Source: Ciceribacter lividus (GTDB lineage Bacteria; Pseudomonadota; Alphaproteobacteria; Rhizobiales; Rhizobiaceae). From it: a stretch of DNA of 64,000 nt. The stretch spans positions 62,001 through 126,000 of the forward strand of contig NZ_QPIX01000006.1 in assembly GCF_003337715.1 (NCBI RefSeq), written 5' to 3'. Position numbers and translations under genes: made by a program. The notes under the pieces are model-generated. The model was not told the DNA's origin. It worked only from the letters and a program-made list of their open reading frames with translations, and searched no databases. Shown here piece by piece: positions 45,631 through 53,818 of this stretch (its first letter is position 1; each line of letters starts with the position of its first letter).

Positions 45631-45650
45631 CGTAAGACCAAAGTCTTACG
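45631..45650. promoter_or_regulatory. Perfect 8-bp inverted repeat upstream of the symporter operon
   Basis: CGTAAGAC-CAAA-GTCTTACG lies 174 bp upstream of the DUF4212 start. The GGTC/GACC sequence inside can form an alternative pairing. It may be an operator for a response regulator of the acetate-switch type or an RNA hairpin. The rest of the 475-bp spacer 45458-45932 contains no gene I can support, apart from the repeat at 45723-45800. Confidence 0.5.
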
Positions 45651-45722
45651 TGGTAGGTCGGCAGAGCCGGCTTGGCATGTTTGAACAGCTTGCCGCCGAT
45701 TGTATGAATAGCCCCGTGTTTC

Positions 45723-45800
45723 GTCGACACTCCATGAATCAGACAATCCTCATGGGGGAGAATCGCTTTCCGCTACATGCGGTAATCCGTCCACACCGCC
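45723..45800 (+). repeat. Left copy of a 78-bp inverted repeat
   Basis: This copy begins GTCGAC and ends CCACACCGCC and includes ATGAATCAGACAATCCTCAT. The reverse complement occurs at 47381-47458 with about 90 percent identity, including two compensating one-base indels that keep the length at 78 bp. The two copies face each other around the alpha/beta hydrolase and HxlR genes. No transposase or target duplication is evident; it could be a short interspersed element or the trace of a mobile unit. Confidence 0.75.
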
Positions 45801-45932
45801 CAGCTTGTGGCATAGCCGTTACTTGGTACATGGACGCTGTCCCAAGATCCGGAGAACATAGGTTGTGCAGCGCCAGATTGATGAAGGGCGACCGGTTCGA
45901 TTCGTCGGTCGCGCCCCGGTTTTGTTGGACGG

Positions 45933-46784
45933 CTATTTGTTTGCGTTCAGGTGCGCTTCGACGAGCGTCGCGAAAAGCACAGGAGTCTCCTGCATCGGAT
46001 AGTGACCAGCATTGTCGATGTACTCGAAATGGATGTTGGGTAGCCACTTTGCGAGCGTCTTTGAGTAGTAGGCTTCCTGGAAGCCCGGCAGATCGTTGCG
46101 CCCTCCGATAACGAGCACGGGCGTGTCGACGTTGGCTGCAGCAAGTTCCGCGGAGAAGTCCTCATCGAGCCACATCGCGTAATAGCCTCGTAAGGCTTGC
46201 GGACGCGACGATGCGCGGCTGAGATTTGTCTTCCTGGCAGCCCAGGCGCCGTTCAGCTTGCCATTGGTCAGCGCGCCGAAGGCATTGCGTGCGGTCTCAT
46301 CGTCTGTAATTGCCGCCGCGAGGAATGCTCTTTCTTCGTCGCTGGCGGGATAGCCGTCAGGCGTCACAGGAGTGACTGCGACATAGCTCTTGATCCTGTG
46401 AGCGCCGTGCCAATCGAGGAGCAGGGTTTTGAACCCCGCCATTCCGTTCATGGAATGGCCAACAAGATGGAACTTCTCCCATCCTAGATGTTCGGCGAGC
46501 CGGAGCGTGTCGCCGGCGATTTCATCGGAGGTATAGTTCCCCGCCAATCCTTTTGACGCTCCGTAGCCCCGCACTTCCACGAACGCGTAGGTATAGGTTC
46601 CGGTGTCGAGCCAGGGACGCACTGTGTCGTAATTGGTAGCATCGCTCATCCAGTCGTGAAAAACGATCACCTTCTCCGGACCCGAGCCAAACAGCTCATG
46701 TCCTAGAATGGGAGAATCCCCGCCTATGGCGGGGGCCGCAAACAACGCGGTAGCGGCAGCCGCTAAAATTGTATTTCGAAGCAT
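45933..46784 (-). CDS. Secreted alpha/beta hydrolase
   Basis: The 283-aa product has a signal peptide ending about residue 20 (AAPAIGG) and the alpha/beta-hydrolase fold. The catalytic triad is readable as Ser111 in GHSMNG, Asp231 in GGRND and His261 in NAGHYPM. The usual HG oxyanion motif is replaced by FHDWMSD, as in several non-lipase members. The start at ATG 46784 has AAGGAAAAAG upstream. It is divergent from the HxlR gene with 128 bp between starts and is probably under its control. The substrate is unknown; an ester, lactone or epoxide is possible. Confidence 0.8.
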   Translation of the reverse strand: MLRNTILAAAATALFAAPAIGGDSPILGHELFGSGPEKVIVFHDWMSDATNYDTVRPWLDTGTYTYAFVEVRGYGASKGLAGNYTSDEIAGDTLRLAEHLGWEKFHLVGHSMNGMAGFKTLLLDWHGAHRIKSYVAVTPVTPDGYPASDEERAFLAAAITDDETARNAFGALTNGKLNGAWAARKTNLSRASSRPQALRGYYAMWLDEDFSAELAAANVDTPVLVIGGRNDLPGFQEAYYSKTLAKWLPNIHFEYIDNAGHYPMQETPVLFATLVEAHLNANK

Positions 46785-46838
46785 TTTTCTTTTTCCTTCG
46801 TAGTGAGGCGTCCGGCGCCGATCAGCTCGAGGAAAATG

Positions 46839-46885
46839 TTTGCAAAGGGAGAAATTTGCAAGTACGCACAAATATCGCTTATAGT
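46839..46885 (+). promoter_or_regulatory. Promoter and candidate HxlR operator
   Basis: TTTGCAA occurs twice as a direct repeat (46839-46845 and 46855-46861). The second overlaps a -35 box TTGCAA (46856-46861), which is 18 bp from a -10 box TATAGT (46880-46885); the HxlR start is 28 bp further. Location in the divergent spacer suggests autoregulation and control of the hydrolase. Confidence 0.5.
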
Positions 46886-46912
46886 GTCAAAAATTACTCT
46901 ATTGGAGAAAAC

Positions 46913-47302
46913 ATGGCGAAAATGGGAACTGCCGGATCCCGTAAAGCGCGACACCAGGACCCGGAGCACTGTCCGGTCGAGGCTGCGCTGAACAAGATCG
47001 GCGGCAAATGGAAGGGACTGATCATTCTACGTCTGCTCGTCCGTACGCGACGTTTCAACGAACTGCTCCGTAGCCTGCCCGGATGTACACAACGCATGCT
47101 GACGAACCAGCTCCGCGAGCTTGAAGCAGATGGGATCGTGCACCGGGAGGTCTATCCCGAGGTTCCTCCAAGAGTTGAGTATTCGCTGACCGAAACGGGT
47201 CGAGAGCTGATGCCGGTCATTCGCGCGATGTGCGAATGGGGACAGAAACACGTTCAACATGTAGAGCCGGACTTCGAAACGGTTCTGGAAAACGCGGCGT
47301 GA
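46913..47302 (+). CDS. HxlR-family transcriptional regulator
   Basis: A 129-aa winged-helix regulator of the HxlR/MarR-like group, with DPEHCPVEAALNKIGGKW at the N-terminus and RRFNELLRSLPGCTQRMLT for the recognition helix. Cys20 corresponds to the conserved cysteine used as a redox or electrophile sensor in YodB/HypR-type members. ATG 46913 has TTGGAGAAAA upstream; the in-frame frame back to 46769 overlaps the hydrolase start and is not used. It is divergent from the alpha/beta hydrolase and likely regulates it. Confidence 0.85.
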   Translation: MAKMGTAGSRKARHQDPEHCPVEAALNKIGGKWKGLIILRLLVRTRRFNELLRSLPGCTQRMLTNQLRELEADGIVHREVYPEVPPRVEYSLTETGRELMPVIRAMCEWGQKHVQHVEPDFETVLENAA

Positions 47303-47380
47303 CGCCCGAGTGCAAAGCTTCGAAACCCGAGGTTCGGGATGGCAAAGTCTTGTGGCACGCCGAGCAAGGATCGCGCGCCA

Positions 47381-47458
47381 GGCGGTGTGGACGGATGGCC
47401 GCATGTAGCGGAAAAAGGATTCTCCCCATGAGGATTGTCTGATTCATGGAACGTCGAC
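47381..47458 (-). repeat. Right copy of the 78-bp inverted repeat
   Basis: Reverse-complement partner of 45723-45800. It begins GGCGGTGTGG on the plus strand and ends at GTCGAC. It fills part of the 284-bp gap after the HxlR gene. The remainder of the gap holds only a small hairpin CCCGA-GGT-TCGGG at 47326-47338, which may terminate the HxlR transcript. Confidence 0.75.
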
Positions 47459-47586
47459 TAACTTGGAGGCAAGTGCGACGAAACCAGACTGTCAACATCC
47501 GGCCCTGAAGCAGCCTATCTGCTCTGCGCCTCGATTCCGGCCATTCGGCGCTCCCGCTAGAACTCCGGAAAGCCGCCGCTCGCAAA

Positions 47587-48480
47587 CTACGGCCGATATC
47601 GCATTGCCTCCAGGAACACGGCAAAGGCAGGCGAGGCCAGCCGTCGGTTGGGGTAATAGAGGTGATAGCCCTGGACGACAGGACACCAGTCGTTCAGAAC
47701 CGCCTGCAATCGGCCGTCGTCGATATAGGGACGCGCGAGGTCTTCCGGGACATAGGCGAGCCCGAGGTTGTCGACGGCAGCATGCAGCACGGGAAAAATG
47801 CTGTCGAAAATGGCTTGTCCTGCGACCCTGATCTCCAACTCGCGTCCATCTTTCTCGAATTCCCATGCATAGAGACCACCGGCAGACGCCATGCGCAGGT
47901 TGATGCATTGGTGATTGGTCAAATCGCCGGGGTGCTCTGGCGGTAACCGACGTGCAAAATAGTCGGGCGTGCCAACAACAATGAACCTCCAATCCGGGCC
48001 GATGCGGACCGCAATCATATCCTTGCTGATCGACTCGCCCAGCCTGACGCCGGCGTCGAAATGTTCGCCCACGATATCGATAAATCCGTCGTTGATGGAT
48101 ACCTCGACACTGATGTCGGGAAATTCGGTCAGAAACGTCGCCAGTTTTGGCCGCAGGACCATTTCCATCGCGTGGATTGCGGAACTGATGCGGATCGTGC
48201 CGGACGGCTTGTCGCGCAATTCGCTCAAGGCGTCGATTTCCGTGCGGATCTGATCGAAATGCGTTGCGACTGATCGATAGAGCCGCTCGCCCGCCTCGGT
48301 CGTCGACACGCTGCGGGTCGTCCGCGTGAGAAGCCGAAGGCCAAGCCGCTCTTCGAGCCCGCGGATCGTATGACTGAGCGCTGACGTCGAGACACCCAGC
48401 TTGGCGGCCGCCTTGGTGAAGCTGCTGTCATTGGCAACAGCGATAAACGCCCTCAGTTCGCTAAACTCGTCACGCGCCAC
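47587..48480 (-). CDS. LysR-family transcriptional regulator (CrgA/DsdC-like type)
   Basis: A 297-aa LTTR with the N-terminal HTH ELRAFIAVANDSSFTKAAAKLGVSTSALSHTIRGLE at residues 8-43 and the periplasmic-binding-protein-like effector domain, including FDAGVRLGESISKDMIAVRIG. The start is GTG at 48480 with AGGA 7 nt upstream. It is divergent from the cupin/SDR pair, 106 bp away, which it probably controls. Confidence 0.85.
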   Translation of the reverse strand: MARDEFSELRAFIAVANDSSFTKAAAKLGVSTSALSHTIRGLEERLGLRLLTRTTRSVSTTEAGERLYRSVATHFDQIRTEIDALSELRDKPSGTIRISSAIHAMEMVLRPKLATFLTEFPDISVEVSINDGFIDIVGEHFDAGVRLGESISKDMIAVRIGPDWRFIVVGTPDYFARRLPPEHPGDLTNHQCINLRMASAGGLYAWEFEKDGRELEIRVAGQAIFDSIFPVLHAAVDNLGLAYVPEDLARPYIDDGRLQAVLNDWCPVVQGYHLYYPNRRLASPAFAVFLEAMRYRP

Positions 48481-48512
48481 TATGAAATCCTGTTCAATAG
48501 TTCATCCAGTTT

Positions 48513-48534
48513 ATAGCGCCTAATCGAATAGCGC
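48513..48534. promoter_or_regulatory. Candidate LysR binding site with direct repeat
   Basis: ATAGCGC occurs twice, at 48513-48519 and 48528-48534 (15-bp period), in the divergent spacer between the LysR and cupin genes. LysR proteins often use a pair of half-sites in such positions; this is inference. Confidence 0.35.
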
Positions 48535-48586
48535 ATCCACCCTTATCTTGCCAGCACACAAGGCATCCGAGGGAAGGACGCATCAC

Positions 48587-48982
48587 ATGGAAATCACTCG
48601 CGCAGAAAGCCGCCCAGCCGGCCCCGGCCCGACCGACTGGTTCACCGGGTCGGTCCAGGTCGAAATGCTCTTCAATCCGTTCGACAAGGAACGTGTACAG
48701 GGAGCAAGCGTCACGTTTCAGCCGAACGCGCGCACAGCCTGGCACACGCATCCGCTCGGCCAGACGCTCATTGTGACATCTGGCGTCGGGCGCGTGCAGC
48801 GCTGGGGCGGGCCGATCGAGGAAATCAGGGTTGGCGACGTGGTGTGGTTTGCGCCAAGTGAAAAGCACTGGCATGGCGCGGCCCCCGGCGCTGCCATGAC
48901 CCACATCGCCATCCAGGAAGTCCAAAACGGCAAGGCTGTCGACTGGATGGAAAAGGTGACCGACGAGCAATACGCCGCCTGA
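48587..48982 (+). CDS. Small cupin-fold protein
   Basis: A 131-aa single-domain cupin of the quercetin-dioxygenase-like/QdoI group. The metal-binding motif [16 protein letters not shown] and the second motif [22 protein letters not shown] are intact. GGGAAGGACG precedes ATG 48587. It is co-directional with the SDR gene 30 bp downstream. Such cupin plus SDR pairs beside LysR regulators are common in proteobacteria, but their substrates are not established. Confidence 0.82.
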   Translation: MEITRAESRPAGPGPTDWFTGSVQVEMLFNPFDKERVQGASVTFQPNARTAWHTHPLGQTLIVTSGVGRVQRWGGPIEEIRVGDVVWFAPSEKHWHGAAPGAAMTHIAIQEVQNGKAVDWMEKVTDEQYAA

Positions 48983-49012
48983 ACAGCAAAAAGCAAAAAA
49001 GGAGAACTGACC

Positions 49013-49756
49013 ATGATCAAAGATAAAGTCGTCATCATCACGGGTGCGTCGTCGGGTATTGGCGAAGCCACCGCCAAAGAACTGGCTTCCAGGGGCGCCA
49101 AGGTTATTCTGGGCGCACGGCGTGAGGACAAGCTGAAAAAGATTGCAGACGACATCAAGGCTGCGGGCGGCGAAGCCATCTATGCTGCTCTCGACGTCAC
49201 CAGGCCCGAAAGTAACGATGCGATCGTCAAGCTTGCCAAGGACACCTACGGCAAGGTCGACGTGATCTTCCTCAACGCTGGCATCATGCCGGTTTCCAAC
49301 GTTTCGGCACTCAAGACAAACGAATGGAAGCAGATGGTCGACGTCAACATCAACGGCGTACTGAACGGTGTTGCTGCTGTCATGCCGATCTTCACCGCGC
49401 AGAAATCCGGTCAGGTGATCGCCGTATCTTCGGTTGCCGGCATCAAGGCTTATCCGGGCACGGCCGTTTATGGCGGCACGAAGTGGTTCGTTCGCGACTT
49501 CATGGAATGCCTGCGCATGGAATCGGCTATGGAAGGCACCAACATCCGCACCGCGACTCTCTACCCGGCTGCGATCAACACCGAACTGCTCGACACCATA
49601 ACCGATGAAGGTGCAGCACAGGGCATGGCCGGTCTTTATGCCGCATTCGGCATTTCGCCGGAACGCATTGCGAATGTTGTCTCCTTCGCCGTCGACATGC
49701 CGGAAGACACCACGGTCAACGAGTTCACCGTCGGGCCCGCCAAGCAGCCCTGGTAA
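49013..49756 (+). CDS. Short-chain dehydrogenase/reductase
   Basis: A 247-aa classical SDR. The NAD(P)-binding motif TGASSGIGE is at residues 10-18 and is followed by GARRED, whose arginines favour NADPH. NAGIMP is near residue 86 and the catalytic residues are the serine of AVSSVAG (about 140), Tyr153 and Lys157 in VYGGTKWF. AAAGGAGA precedes the ATG. It is close to the YdfG/CsgA-like clade of broad-range 3-hydroxy-acid or aldehyde reductases. It forms a two-gene unit with the cupin. Confidence 0.86.
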   Translation: MIKDKVVIITGASSGIGEATAKELASRGAKVILGARREDKLKKIADDIKAAGGEAIYAALDVTRPESNDAIVKLAKDTYGKVDVIFLNAGIMPVSNVSALKTNEWKQMVDVNINGVLNGVAAVMPIFTAQKSGQVIAVSSVAGIKAYPGTAVYGGTKWFVRDFMECLRMESAMEGTNIRTATLYPAAINTELLDTITDEGAAQGMAGLYAAFGISPERIANVVSFAVDMPEDTTVNEFTVGPAKQPW

Positions 49757-49804
49757 ACATCGGCCCTGAGCGGCGGCCCGGCGTCGAGCGGGGTCGTACG
49801 TCTC

Positions 49805-49824
49805 GGCGCGAGCGGCTACGCGCC
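49805..49824 (+). terminator. Hairpin after the SDR gene
   Basis: GGCGCG-AGCGGCTA-CGCGCC is a perfect 6-bp hairpin followed by TTCGTT, 48 nt after the SDR stop in the convergent spacer before the TSUP gene. It is a weak terminator candidate. Confidence 0.35.
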
Positions 49825-49937
49825 TTCGTTACGGACATTTCCGGCATTACGTCTCGGCACTGACAGCGGCCACTAACTGCCGGTATTGGATATGTTCCAC
49901 TTTGGCCGCCAACCACCCTGCGCTTTGCGGGAAGCGC

Positions 49938-50666
49938 TCACGTGAGGCCCTGGTAAATCAACACCGCTGCAGCCGCCGCAGAGATGATTAGCAACATCGG
50001 ACGGAAGCGTTTGTCGAAGCCCGAGCTCAGCTTTCTGGCGATGAACGTTCCCAGGAGCATGGGCGGCACCATCAAAAGCGCCAGCAGGAAGTCGTCAGGC
50101 TTTCCCCAACCACTGATGTAAAGCCCCAGGAGAGAAAGCGCAGAGCCGATGGAAAAGAAGGCCGCCAGTGTCGGGCGGGCCTCGTGCGACGACCGGCTTT
50201 GATAGATGAGCGCCATGGGCGGCGCTCCGACCGATGTGATCGTGCCCATCAGCCCGGAAAAGGCGGACATGATGAGCAAGGTGAAGCGGTTGAAAGGCAG
50301 CCGCCAGCCGGACACGGAAAGCAGAACGGCGCTACCGATCAGCGTCCCGAAGACGAGGACGAAAATATGCTGGTTCGCCAGACTGGCCAATAGCAGGGAG
50401 CCCGCGCAAACGCCGACAATGCGTCCGGCGATGCCGGTCCGCAATTCGCTCCACCGGATCGACCCGTGTTCGCGCCAAGCCGCCCAGACGGATGTTGCGA
50501 CTGCAAGGATCAGGACAGGTCCCGGCACCATATTCGGATCGATGAGAGCCAGGAGCGGCGCCGACGCGAGGCCGAAGCCCATGCCGAGGCCAGCCTGCAC
50601 GACGGAGGCTGCGGCCACGATAGCAAAGATCGCGGCCAACAGCACAGGCGAAGAAAGAATATCCAT
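49938..50666 (-). CDS. TSUP-family (TauE/SafE-like) membrane exporter
   Basis: A 242-aa polytopic protein of the TSUP/TauE-SafE family with about seven or eight membrane segments. The family repeat signatures are visible as VQAGLGMGFGLASAPLLALIDP and AFSGLMGTITSVGAPPMALIYQ. Members export sulfite, sulfoacetate or other small anions. It is 10 bp after the TRAP large-subunit gene and closes that operon. The association suggests that a product of the TRAP substrate, perhaps a sulfur-containing anion, is exported; this is inference. Confidence 0.82.
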   Translation of the reverse strand: MDILSSPVLLAAIFAIVAAASVVQAGLGMGFGLASAPLLALIDPNMVPGPVLILAVATSVWAAWREHGSIRWSELRTGIAGRIVGVCAGSLLLASLANQHIFVLVFGTLIGSAVLLSVSGWRLPFNRFTLLIMSAFSGLMGTITSVGAPPMALIYQSRSSHEARPTLAAFFSIGSALSLLGLYISGWGKPDDFLLALLMVPPMLLGTFIARKLSSGFDKRFRPMLLIISAAAAAVLIYQGLT

Positions 50667-50676
50667 CGCCTGCTCG

Positions 50677-51990
50677 CTAGAAGCGGATTTCGCGCATATG
50701 CGCCGGCATCCAGGTTGCGATATCCGGGAAGGCTATCAGCACGAAGACCATCAGGACCATGATCAGAAACATCGGGAATGCGGCGCGGGCGATGAAATTC
50801 ATCTGATGGCCCGTCATTCCTTGCATCACGAAGAGGTTGAAGCCGACCGGCGGGGTTATCTGCGCCATCTCGACCACGACCACGATGAAGATGCCGAACC
50901 AGATAACGTCGATACCCGCCTGGCGGATCATCGGCTCCACCACCCCCATCGTCAAGACGACCGAGGAGATGCCGTCCAGGAAGCAGCCGAGTACAACATA
51001 GAAGGCCAGCAGGGCCATCAGAAGTTCAAACCGCGTCAACCCAAGCGAATTTATCCATTCGGCAAGCATCCGCGGCAGACCGGTAAACCCCATGGACAGC
51101 GAAAGAAATGACGCGCCAGCCAGAATGAGACCGATCATGGCGGATGTACGCGTCGCACCCAAAAGGCTTGCCATGAACGAATTCCAGGTCAGAGACCTCT
51201 GCAGCAGGGCGAGCAAGAGCGATCCGATCACCCCGAAGGCCGCGGCTTCGGTGGCCGTTGCAAAACCCAGATACATGGAACCTATGACGACCAGAATGAG
51301 ACTGATGACCGGGATGAGGAAGCGTGAATTCTTGAGCTTCTCCGCGAAAGACATTTCCGGCTCGTCGTCCGGCGCATAGCTTTTGGAGACCTTCGACATG
51401 ACGGCGATATAGATCATGAAGAAGGCTGCAAGCACGATGCCTGGCAGAATGCCCGCGATGAACAGCTTGGTGATGGATTCGTTGATCGTCACGCCATAGA
51501 CGATCAGTGTCAGCGACGGCGGGATCATCAGGCCCAAGGTGGCCGCCCCCGCCAGGGTGCCGATCACCAGCTCTTCCGGATAATTGCGGCGCCGCAGTTC
51601 AGGCACGGACATTTTTCCGACAGTCATCAGCGTTGCGGCCGATGAGCCGGACACGGCGGCAAAGACCGTGCAGCCGACGACGTTCGTGTGAAGCAGCCGG
51701 CCGGGCAGCTTTGCCATCCAGGGCGAGAGCCCCCTGAACATGTCTTCGGAAAGCCGCGTTCGAAAGAGGATTTCACCCATCCAGATGAAAAGCGGCAGCG
51801 CCGTCAGCGTCCAGGACGAAGACGAACTCCAAATGGTGGTCATCATCGCGTCGCCAACCGGGCGGTTGGTGAAAAGCTCCATGCCGATCCAGGCAACGCC
51901 AAGGAGAGAAAGTCCGACCCAGACACCGGAGCCGAGCAGAGTGAACAGAACGAAAAGGAAAATTGCGATCGGAGCGAATTCAGCGGTCAT
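50677..51990 (-). CDS. TRAP transporter large permease (DctM type)
   Basis: A 437-aa, 11-13-span TRAP large subunit. Diagnostic regions are GVWVGLSLLGVAWIGM, AAVSGSSAATLMTVGKM, AGAATLGLMIPPSLTLIVYGV and PPVGFNLFVMQGM. It makes the sodium-driven channel together with the small subunit, 4 bp upstream. It belongs to the DctM/TRAP-T DctPQM type with separate Q and M. The transported anion is unknown. Confidence 0.9.
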   Translation of the reverse strand: MTAEFAPIAIFLFVLFTLLGSGVWVGLSLLGVAWIGMELFTNRPVGDAMMTTIWSSSSSWTLTALPLFIWMGEILFRTRLSEDMFRGLSPWMAKLPGRLLHTNVVGCTVFAAVSGSSAATLMTVGKMSVPELRRRNYPEELVIGTLAGAATLGLMIPPSLTLIVYGVTINESITKLFIAGILPGIVLAAFFMIYIAVMSKVSKSYAPDDEPEMSFAEKLKNSRFLIPVISLILVVIGSMYLGFATATEAAAFGVIGSLLLALLQRSLTWNSFMASLLGATRTSAMIGLILAGASFLSLSMGFTGLPRMLAEWINSLGLTRFELLMALLAFYVVLGCFLDGISSVVLTMGVVEPMIRQAGIDVIWFGIFIVVVVEMAQITPPVGFNLFVMQGMTGHQMNFIARAAFPMFLIMVLMVFVLIAFPDIATWMPAHMREIRF

Positions 51991-51994
51991 GGTT

Positions 51995-52531
51995 CTATTC
52001 CGTCAATCCGGCTTCGGCGCTCTGGTTGATATTGTCCCGTCGCGTGAAGATCACGGTGACGAGATTGTCGGCAAAACAGACGGCAAGGATGATCGCGCCG
52101 GCGGCAACCGGGATCTGGACGTACCACAGAGGCGTGGCGTCCAGCCCCTGGCTGAGGTCATGCAGTTTTCTGGACCAGTAAACCAGTTTGACGGCGTACC
52201 AGGCCAGATACGAGGAAGCGGCCGTGCCGACCAGAAGACACCAGAGCTCCACAAGGAATTTGCTCTTGCCCAGCGCCTGAAGCAGCAGCTCCACCCGAAT
52301 GTGCCCGCCGCTGTTCAAGGTGTATGCGAAAGCCAGAAAGGTAGATGCCGCCATCAGATAACCGGCATATTGCGTGCCGCCCGGAAACGTCAGGTCTGTC
52401 CAGCGCGCCACCATTTGCATGACAATGACGACAAGAAGCCCCACAAGGCAGGCTGCGGCGAGATATCCGGCCAAAAGATAAAGACGGTCCAGCAAATTGC
52501 CGACCGGGTGCTTGCGAAAAGATGCGATCAT
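51995..52531 (-). CDS. TRAP transporter small permease (DctQ type)
   Basis: A 178-aa protein with four membrane segments and the DctQ features (RLYLLAGYLAAACLVGLL, GHIRVELLL). It couples the binding protein to the large permease. It lies 69 bp after dctP and 4 bp before dctM. Confidence 0.88.
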   Translation of the reverse strand: MIASFRKHPVGNLLDRLYLLAGYLAAACLVGLLVVIVMQMVARWTDLTFPGGTQYAGYLMAASTFLAFAYTLNSGGHIRVELLLQALGKSKFLVELWCLLVGTAASSYLAWYAVKLVYWSRKLHDLSQGLDATPLWYVQIPVAAGAIILAVCFADNLVTVIFTRRDNINQSAEAGLTE

Positions 52532-52600
52532 GGTGTCCCTGACACAGGTTGGAAATCAGCCCGGCGCTTTCATTCGCGCCGGGCCGCGGTCAGGGTGGGC

Positions 52601-53575
52601 TCATTCGGCCTTCTTGTAGGCGTCGATGATTGACTGACCCTTGGCGCCGGCCTTTTCCAACCATTCCTTGGTCATCGTTTCACCGAAGCCTTCCAGATCC
52701 GATTTCAGCTTGTCGCCGGGCGGGGACACTTTCATCCCATTGTCGGCGAGCGTCTTCAGATACTGAGCCGTCAGATCCTTGGCCATGGTCTCGCCGTTCT
52801 TCGAGGCCTCGGCGCCGCAATCCATGATGGCGTTCTTGGTGGCGTCGTCCAGGGCGCTGTAGGAATCCTTATTGATGAAGACGACGTCGCGCGGCAGCCA
52901 GGCCTGAACGTCGTAGAAGTTTGTCAGGCTTTCCCAGGCCTTGGAATCCACGCCGGTCGAACCGGACGAAACGAAGCTTTCCACGACGCCGGTTGCAAGC
53001 GCCTGACTGAGATCGGCCGCCTCGATCTGGACCGGCTGCATTCCGGCAAGCGAAGCAATGCTAGCCGTCGCAGCATTGTAGGCGCGAAACTTGATTCCCT
53101 TGAGATCTGCCGCGGAATTTACGTCTTTTTTCGTGTAGAGGCCCTGCGGCGGCCACGGAACCGAATAGACGTAAACGAGGTTTTGCTCCTCCAGAGCCTC
53201 CTTGAGAGTCGGAAGAGCTGCATTCCAGAGCTTGTCGGAGGCATCGTAGGAGGTTGCGAGGAACGGGATTGAGTCAATGCCGAAGAGCGGGTTCTCGTTG
53301 GCATGCGCCGATATCAGGCGTTCGCCGATCGGCACCGTGCCGGTCTGAACCGCGCGTTTGATATCATTCCCGGCAAAGAGAGATCCTCCCGGATGAGTCG
53401 TGATCGTTAGCGACCCCTTGGTCGCATCGGCCACGCACGTGGCGAATTTGGCGCCATTTTCGGAATGATAGTTGCTGGCCGGATAGGCCATCGGCATGTC
53501 CCAGCTCTCCGCGCGGGCCTGCACGGCAGCGAGCGCGAGCAATGAAACCCCAAGGAGTCCAATTTTCTTTATCAT
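52601..53575 (-). CDS. TRAP transporter substrate-binding protein (DctP type)
   Basis: A 324-aa periplasmic receptor with a Sec signal peptide ending VQARAES. The family regions TTHPGGSLFAGNDIKRAVQTG, LYTKKDVNSAADLKGIKFRAYN and AWLPRDVVFINKDSYSAL are clear; in the last, the arginine of the P4/P3-like segment (KFRAYN) is the usual carboxylate ligand. The substrate is thus an organic acid or sulfonate. It is the first gene of the operon; the 243-bp spacer ahead of it holds nested palindromes. Confidence 0.9.
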   Translation of the reverse strand: MIKKIGLLGVSLLALAAVQARAESWDMPMAYPASNYHSENGAKFATCVADATKGSLTITTHPGGSLFAGNDIKRAVQTGTVPIGERLISAHANENPLFGIDSIPFLATSYDASDKLWNAALPTLKEALEEQNLVYVYSVPWPPQGLYTKKDVNSAADLKGIKFRAYNAATASIASLAGMQPVQIEAADLSQALATGVVESFVSSGSTGVDSKAWESLTNFYDVQAWLPRDVVFINKDSYSALDDATKNAIMDCGAEASKNGETMAKDLTAQYLKTLADNGMKVSPPGDKLKSDLEGFGETMTKEWLEKAGAKGQSIIDAYKKAE

Positions 53576-53654
53576 TTGAATGTTCCCACAAAATTCGTTG
53601 GCGTTGTTTCCGCGACTTTGAGCTTATTCATTTTTGGAGAACACGGCACCGATA

Positions 53655-53693
53655 TTTTGCCGGAATTGCGGGCAAAACCGTCAAAGTGACGGT
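53655..53693. promoter_or_regulatory. Nested inverted repeats upstream of the TRAP operon
   Basis: TTTTGCC-GGAATTGCG-GGCAAAA (53655-53677) abuts ACCGTCA-AAG-TGACGGT (53677-53693), two inverted repeats with perfect 7-bp arms sharing one base, in the divergent spacer of the dctP and racemase-family genes. They are good operator candidates; no regulator gene is adjacent. Confidence 0.5.
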
Positions 53694-53818
53694 GGCACAC
53701 CTCAAACTGTGGCTTCGCCTGGCCGTGACCGTCAATTTCCAACTTTTTGATGGGCCTCGATACTGGTACCCGTGAGGGCACCACAATGCCGACGAACTGA
53801 ACTGAGGCCGGGGACGCC

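Noticed and set aside
45670..45700. A possible sigma-54 promoter (TGGCA ... TTGC) before the symporter operon
   Set aside because: The distance between GG and GC is 16 bp, not 10, and the orientation is opposite to the operon.
45584..46111. A 175-codon plus-strand frame across the left repeat
   Set aside because: It overlaps the hydrolase gene and has no ribosome-binding site. The shared segment beginning MNQTILMG in both repeat copies follows from the repeat itself and is interrupted by indels.
45723..47458. An insertion sequence or composite transposon
   Set aside because: There is no transposase, no terminal perfect inverted repeat longer than the 78-bp element and no visible target duplication.
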